Origin: Nonomuraea candida
GTDB taxonomy: Bacteria; Actinomycetota; Actinomycetes; Streptosporangiales; Streptosporangiaceae
NCBI RefSeq assembly: GCF_000725485.1
Contig: NZ_JOAG01000004.1
Location: forward strand, 248,001-312,000
Direction: 5' to 3'
Length of the DNA: 64,000 bases
Shown: piece by piece, positions 62,475 to 64,000 of the stretch
How the letters are laid out: the number at the start of each line of letters is the position of its first letter
Numbering within the stretch: the stretch's first letter is position 1
Translations under genes and position numbers: made by a program
The notes under the pieces: generated by a model
What the model was told of the DNA's origin: nothing
Database searches by the model: none
What the model saw: only the letters and a program-made list of their open reading frames with translations

Positions 62475-62699
62475 ATGATCCGTCGTATTCTGGCCGGTGC
62501 CGCTATCGCGGCCGCCGCCTTCGGGTTCTCCGCGTCCGCCGCGTCCGCCGACGTCGGCCAGACCCTGAACGACTTCGAGATCGAGATCCTCAACATCCTC
62601 GACGAGGTCAACATCAACGCGCTGAACAACAACCAGCCCGAGGTCGGCAGCCACAACAAGGAGACCAAGATCGAGAACGCCGAGACCGAGGCCGAGTAG
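62475..62699 (+). CDS. Small secreted acidic peptide, family copy 2
   Basis: 74 residues with the identical signal peptide to copy 1. The mature 49-residue part reads DVGQTLNDFEIEILNILDEV, NINALNNNQPEVGSHNKETK, then IENAETEAE. Ribosome site ggaggaaag before ATG 62475 is as in the other copies. The flanking non-coding DNA also matches the other two (cggcacctcacagccctgcac before; cgccctcc after). Tandem duplicate. Confidence 0.8.
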   Translation: MIRRILAGAAIAAAAFGFSASAASADVGQTLNDFEIEILNILDEVNINALNNNQPEVGSHNKETKIENAETEAE

Positions 62700-63038
62700 G
62701 TCCCGGGAGGTGTAGGCAGGGGAGGCGCGGCGGCACCGCACCGCAGCGGGCCGCGTGGCCAACCGCCCTCCTCGCCCCCAGGTGCACGAATGAACTGATC
62801 GTGGAGACTCGCGAGGCCACAAGGCGGCTTTCGAGGCATCGGAGCGTTCGGGGGTCGTACGTCTTCAGCGCGACCGGGTGAAGGTCGCCTGAGGACGTGC
62901 GCCACACGCTCCCGGGCCTTGCGCCGGGCCGGCCGGGAAATCGTGAGTGACACGGACGCCGATATTCACGGACGCCGATATTCAACGCCGACTTCTCTGG
63001 TCGCCGAAATCCAAGTGCCAACGAATCCAAGCGCCTCC
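62700..63038. other. Spacer between peptide genes 2 and 3
   Basis: The 3' part of each peptide unit is itself repeated: accgccctcc..aggtg and cgaggccacaaggcggcttt here correspond to accgccctcccgcatccgaggtg and cgagaccgcgaaaggtttt after copy 3. No gene seen. Confidence 0.55.
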
Positions 63039-63074
63039 TTGACCTCCATGAGGGCATTTTGAGTTTGCTATCTC
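63039..63074 (+). promoter_or_regulatory. Promoter-like box of peptide gene 3
   Basis: TTGACC at 63039-63044, 134 bases before the ATG; followed by tccatgagggc as in copy 2. Confidence 0.6.
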
Positions 63075-63172
63075 CGATGTCCCCCACGATCGTGGTCAGC
63101 GGCACCTCACAGCTCTGCACGAATGAACACGGCGCGGACAGCACCGCGCCGATCCATGGAGGAAAGCAAATC

Positions 63173-63475
63173 ATGATCCGTCGTATTCTGGCCGGTGCCG
63201 CTGTCGCGGCAGCCGCCTTCGGGTTCTCCGCGTCCGCCGCGTCCGCCGACGTCGGCCCCAACCCGAGCAACAAGGGCCAGGCCCTGCTGTCGCAGTGGCA
63301 GATCCTCGACGACGTGCTGAACGACGTGCTGAACCACTCGCTCAACGACTTCGAGATCGAGATCATCAACATCCTGGACGAGGTCAACGTCCCGCTGCTG
63401 AACAACAACCAGCCGCACGTGGGCGACCACAACAAGGAGACCAAGATCGACAACGGCTCGACCGAGGCCGAGTAG
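63173..63475 (+). CDS. Small secreted acidic peptide, family copy 3 (long form)
   Basis: 100 residues. Signal peptide as in copies 1 and 2 but with Val for Ile at residue 11. The mature 75 residues carry an extra 24-26 residues (NPSNKGQALLSQWQILDDVL) before the shared core NDFEIEIINILDEVNVPLLN, NNQPHVGDHNKETKIDNGST. The extra part repeats an amphipathic helix-like motif (DDVLNDVLNHSLND). ggaggaaag precedes ATG 63173. Last member of the array. Confidence 0.8.
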   Translation: MIRRILAGAAVAAAAFGFSASAASADVGPNPSNKGQALLSQWQILDDVLNDVLNHSLNDFEIEIINILDEVNVPLLNNNQPHVGDHNKETKIDNGSTEAE

Positions 63476-63751
63476 ATCCGGTGTCGTCCTGGAGGGCGAA
63501 GCGCGGCGGTCCCGCCGATGAGCGGGCCGCGGGCCCGACCGCCCTCCCGCATCCGAGGTGACCGGGAAAACCCGCCGTGGTGACTCGCGAGACCGCGAAA
63601 GGTTTTCCCGCCGCCGATGCATTCAGCCGCCGTACGTCCCCCGGCGCGATCCGCGAGGAACGCGCCCGGGGGACGTACGGCTTGCGCGACCGGCAGACGC
63701 GAGCCGGCGACGGTCCCGAGGCGGCGTCGCGGCGAGGTCGCCGGCCCGCAC

Positions 63752-64000
63752 TCACATTCCCGGCTCACCGCGCCCGGCCTCCGGGCGGACCACGCCGAGC
63801 AGGTCCGGCCTGTTCAGCGAGTCGATCCGCACCAGCGCCCCGGTGGACGGCGCGTGCACCATGCGCTGGTCGTCCACGGCCAGCCCCACGTGCTCCGGCC
63901 CCGGCCGCTCCCGGTCGTTGTCGAAGAAGACCAGATCCCCCGGCTCCAGCAGCTCCCGCGGTATCCGGACGCCCGAGCGCCACTGCTCCGTCGTGGTGGT
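63752..64000 (-). CDS. NlpC/P60 family hydrolase, 5' truncated
   Basis: The last 82 residues of a gene that continues past the window edge. TEQWRSGVRIPRELLEPGDL continuing VFFDND, then EHVGLAVDDQRMVHAPSTGA and LVRIDSLNRPDLLGVVRPEA match the C-terminal half of the NlpC/P60 domain, with the catalytic His in EHVGLAV. The catalytic cysteine lies off the window. It should be an exported peptidoglycan hydrolase like the riboswitch-controlled one at 14.9 kb. Confidence 0.82.
   Translation of the reverse strand, partial: TTTTEQWRSGVRIPRELLEPGDLVFFDNDRERPGPEHVGLAVDDQRMVHAPSTGALVRIDSLNRPDLLGVVRPEAGRGEPGM

Overview
The window is high-GC actinomycete chromosome. Lsr2, a chaplin, DisA next to RadA, the panC-nadBC-coaX-lysS-lsr2-clpC gene order, many GTG/TTG starts and several apparently leaderless starts all point there. 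The mix of genes (small LuxR-type regulator, GntR plus a small WRS..WWATR protein, kynureninase cluster) suggests a Streptosporangiaceae member such as Nonomuraea, but that is inference. No rRNA, tRNA, phage, IS element or CRISPR array was seen.

Layout. 1-5.7 kb: truncated DoxX gene, class V aminotransferase behind a SAM-IV-type riboswitch, TerC overlapping a P450, COG1565 methyltransferase, short chaplin. 5.9-20 kb: core block with a DUF2520 reductase-like gene, panC, a fused nadB-nadC, coaX, lysS, a second P450, a small LuxR-type regulator, an NlpC/P60 hydrolase under a c-di-AMP riboswitch, argA, two RDD membrane proteins (one with a long YGQQ-repeat domain), a 48-residue membrane protein and lsr2. 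20-25 kb: a repeat-rich, gene-poor stretch around a stand-alone Clp N-domain gene and clpC. 25-31 kb: EboE-like enzyme, DUF418 protein, MarR with paired operators facing two tandem cupins, mutY and an anchored exported protein. 31-46.7 kb: radA-disA, merR-trxA, methyltransferases, sugar-phosphate isomerase-like protein, TetR, EtfD-like Fe-S reductase, glycosyltransferase pair, CsoR, lipoprotein, gamma carbonic anhydrase, DivIVA-like protein. 47-49.6 kb: GntR with its probable small target gene, VanZ, dienelactone hydrolase. 49.8-56.2 kb: a tightly coupled operon for 3-hydroxyanthranilate breakdown by meta-cleavage, with kynureninase. 56-61 kb: YjbR, DUF2293, FKBP-like lipoprotein, NERD-pseudokinase, and a DJ-1/MarR pair with two tandem operators. 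61.7-63.5 kb: three tandem copies of a gene for a small acidic, cysteine-free secreted peptide, each with the same promoter-to-start distance. The window ends inside a second NlpC/P60 gene.

How they fit together. Cofactor genes (pantothenate, NAD, CoA) form one transcription block. DisA makes c-di-AMP, and the riboswitch before the NlpC/P60 gene should sense it, so signal source and one target both lie here. The kynureninase operon converts 3-hydroxykynurenine or 3-hydroxyanthranilate to 2-oxopent-4-enoate; upstream tryptophan steps and the final aldolase steps are absent from the window. The most novel-looking element is the triplicated secreted-peptide locus; next are the clpC N-domain duplication and the lsr2 downstream repeats.
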